From contig JAAUZW010000045.1 of NCBI GenBank assembly GCA_014804385.1, forward strand, positions 18,224-32,875: a stretch of 14,652 bases of DNA, in the 5' to 3' direction. Positions 13,227 through 14,652 of the stretch are shown one piece after another. The translations under genes were made by a program, and so were the position numbers. This stretch comes from Lachnospiraceae bacterium (lineage in GTDB: Bacteria; Bacillota; Clostridia; Lachnospirales; Lachnospiraceae). A model generated the notes under the pieces. The model was not told where the DNA came from, made no database searches, and worked only from the letters and a program-made list of their open reading frames with translations. Each line of letters begins with the position of its first letter. Positions within the stretch are counted from its first letter, which is position 1.

Positions 13227-14432
13227 ATGGCAAAAGAAATGATTGCAATGCTTCTTGCCGGCGGACAAGGCTCACGCCTCTATGCCCTGACCGAGAAACT
13301 TGCAAAACCTGCAGTTCCTTTTGGCGGCAAATACCGTATCATCGATTTTCCGCTTTCCAACTGCGTCAACTCAGGCATTGATACGGTGGGCATCCTGACT
13401 CAGTATCAGCCGTTGGTATTAAACGAATACATCGGCAACGGACAACCCTGGGATCTGGATCGTCTCTACGGCGGCGTTCATGTGCTGCCGCCCTATCAGC
13501 AGGCCCACGGGTCAAACTGGTATAAAGGCACTGCCAATGCGATCTATCAGAACATATCGTTTATCGAGCGCTACGACCCTAAGTATGTCATCATTCTCTC
13601 AGGTGACCAGATCTGCAAGCAGGATTACAGCGATTTCCTGGACTTTCACAAGGCCAAAAACGCGGAATTCAGCGTTGCCGTCAGAGAAGTGCCGTGGGAA
13701 GAGGCGCCCCGTTTCGGCCTGATGGTAGCCGATGAAAACGATAAGATCACGGAATTTCAGGAGAAACCCAAGCAGCCCAAATCCAATCTGGCTTCTATGG
13801 GTATCTATATCTTCAACTGGGATATTCTGAAGAAATATCTGGAGGAGGATGAAGCGGATCCAAACTCCGAGAATGATTTCGGCAACAACATCATCCCCAA
13901 TCTGCTCCGCGATCAGCGCCAGATGTTCGCCTATCGCTTCCGGGGATATTGGAAGGACGTGGGAACTATCTCCTCGCTGTGGGAAGCTAACATGGAGGTT
14001 CTGGATCCTGAGCACAGCGGTATCAATCTTTTTGATGAAGGCTGGAAGATCTACAGTCGCAACGCCGGTATGACAGGCCACAAGATCAATGCCGGCGCTG
14101 TGGTAGAAAATTCCATGATCACAGACGGCTGCCGGATCAAGGGCACGGTAAAGCATTCCATTCTTTTCGGCGGCGTAAAGGTAGAAGCCGATGCGGTCGT
14201 AGAGGACGCTGTCATCATGGGCGGCACGACGATTAAAAGCGGTGCCGTTGTAAAACACTGTATCGTGGCAGAAAACGTAACAGTCGGTGAGAACGCTGTA
14301 GTAGGTGCAATGCCCACCGAAAGCGAGAAGGGTGTGGCAACCATCGGTCCCGGCGTTACCATAGGAGATAATGTCGTGGTCGGCCCCAATGCCATGGTGA
14401 ACAATAATGTAGAAGGTGGTGAAGTGCAATGA
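13227..14432 (+). CDS. glgC: Glucose-1-phosphate adenylyltransferase (ADP-glucose pyrophosphorylase), catalytic subunit
   Basis: GlgC makes ADP-glucose from glucose-1-phosphate and ATP, the committed step of glycogen synthesis in the cytoplasm. The 401-residue product has the nucleotide loop AGGQGSRL (11-18), KPAVPFGG, the catalytic Asp 127 in LSGDQ, the sugar-phosphate motif FQEKP (177-181), SMGIY and WKDVGT (242-247). A left-handed beta-helix domain follows (about 285-395). SGDQICKQDY differs from the common SGDHIYKMDY form, which may be a lineage trait. The ribosome site GAGGAGG lies 9 bases before the ATG. The stop overlaps the glgD start by four bases (ATGA), so the two subunits should be made together. 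The gene is divergent from the chemoreceptor. Confidence 0.97.
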   Translation: MAKEMIAMLLAGGQGSRLYALTEKLAKPAVPFGGKYRIIDFPLSNCVNSGIDTVGILTQYQPLVLNEYIGNGQPWDLDRLYGGVHVLPPYQQAHGSNWYKGTANAIYQNISFIERYDPKYVIILSGDQICKQDYSDFLDFHKAKNAEFSVAVREVPWEEAPRFGLMVADENDKITEFQEKPKQPKSNLASMGIYIFNWDILKKYLEEDEADPNSENDFGNNIIPNLLRDQRQMFAYRFRGYWKDVGTISSLWEANMEVLDPEHSGINLFDEGWKIYSRNAGMTGHKINAGAVVENSMITDGCRIKGTVKHSILFGGVKVEADAVVEDAVIMGGTTIKSGAVVKHCIVAENVTVGENAVVGAMPTESEKGVATIGPGVTIGDNVVVGPNAMVNNNVEGGEVQ

Positions 14433-14652
14433 TAAAATCAAACACAAATGTACTCGGTATTATTTTCCCTAACAGTTATGACGCTCTGATTCCGGAACTG
14501 GTCAGCGTGCGTTTGATGGCTTCCATCCCTTTTGCCAGCCGTTACCGTGTCATTGACTTTATTCTTTCCAGCATGACCCATTCCGGCATTGACAATGTTT
14601 CCGTCGTGGTAAACAAGAATTATCACTCACTGATGGATCACCTCGGTTCCGG
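14429..14652 (+). CDS. glgD: GlgD, non-catalytic subunit of ADP-glucose pyrophosphorylase (3' end cut by window edge)
   Basis: The first 74 codons are visible. They begin MIKSNTNVLGIIFPNSYDAL and continue with FASRYRVIDFILSSMTHSGIDNV, the GlgC/GlgD fold start. The GGxGxRL nucleotide loop of GlgC is missing at the corresponding place, as expected of GlgD. In Firmicutes such as Geobacillus, GlgC and GlgD form a complex in which GlgD raises activity. The ATG overlaps the glgC stop, with an AGAAGGTGGTGA stretch at the glgC end as ribosome site. The remainder, roughly 300 residues by family length, lies beyond the right edge. Confidence 0.93.
   Translation, partial: MIKSNTNVLGIIFPNSYDALIPELVSVRLMASIPFASRYRVIDFILSSMTHSGIDNVSVVVNKNYHSLMDHLGS

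Noticed and set aside
13599..14447. 282-codon open frame on the minus strand opposite glgC
   Set aside because: It lies opposite a gene with full GlgC motifs, has no ribosome site, and its His/Cys/Ile-rich composition is typical of an antisense shadow frame.
1..14652. CRISPR arrays, tRNA or rRNA genes, insertion sequences, phage genes
   Set aside because: No repeat-spacer pattern, cloverleaf, rRNA stretch, transposase or integrase motif was found on either strand by eye.

Overview
The window reads as chromosome from a Gram-positive anaerobe of the class Clostridia, most likely a Lachnospiraceae-type gut bacterium. This rests on the gene set (paired glgC/glgD, stand-alone bioY, lipoproteins with Firmicute lipoboxes, AGGAGG ribosome sites, TTGACA/TATAAT promoters) and is an inference without any database comparison. 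No rRNA, tRNA, CRISPR array, insertion sequence or phage gene is visible. The sequence is gene-dense and the longest gap between genes is about 240 bases.

Region 1 (1-2823, minus strand) holds the start of a TlpA-like thiol-disulfide lipoprotein that runs off the left edge. Next comes a secreted, membrane-anchored GH5 cellulase-type glycosidase with its own terminator. The 2587-2823 gap behind it holds a weak promoter, an 18-codon ORF with a strong ribosome site, and the terminator of the next operon.

Region 2 (2824-9090, minus strand) is the most interesting block: a four-gene operon behind one near-consensus promoter. Its order is a DUF342/FapA-family protein, a hybrid histidine kinase with two receiver domains, a lone extracellular solute-binding lipoprotein, and a two-helix membrane protein of unknown function. 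No ABC permease or ATPase is present, so the binding protein may serve signalling rather than transport.

Region 3 (9091-10087, plus strand) is a single short-chain dehydrogenase/reductase gene with a perfect inverted repeat in its leader and a strong terminator shared with the converging ybaK.

Region 4 (10088-13092, minus strand) contains ybaK (aminoacyl-tRNA editing), bioY (biotin uptake) under a textbook BirA-type operator, and a methyl-accepting chemotaxis-type protein with six membrane helices. The inverted repeat between the chemoreceptor and bioY appears to act both as chemoreceptor terminator and as bioY operator. A short stretch just after the chemoreceptor encodes a second copy of the YbaK C-terminal tail, suggesting a past rearrangement.

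Region 5 (13093-14652, plus strand) is the start of the glycogen operon, glgC overlapping glgD by four bases, with glgD cut by the right edge. Overall the window combines polysaccharide breakdown, nutrient sensing, chemotaxis, vitamin uptake and glycogen storage.
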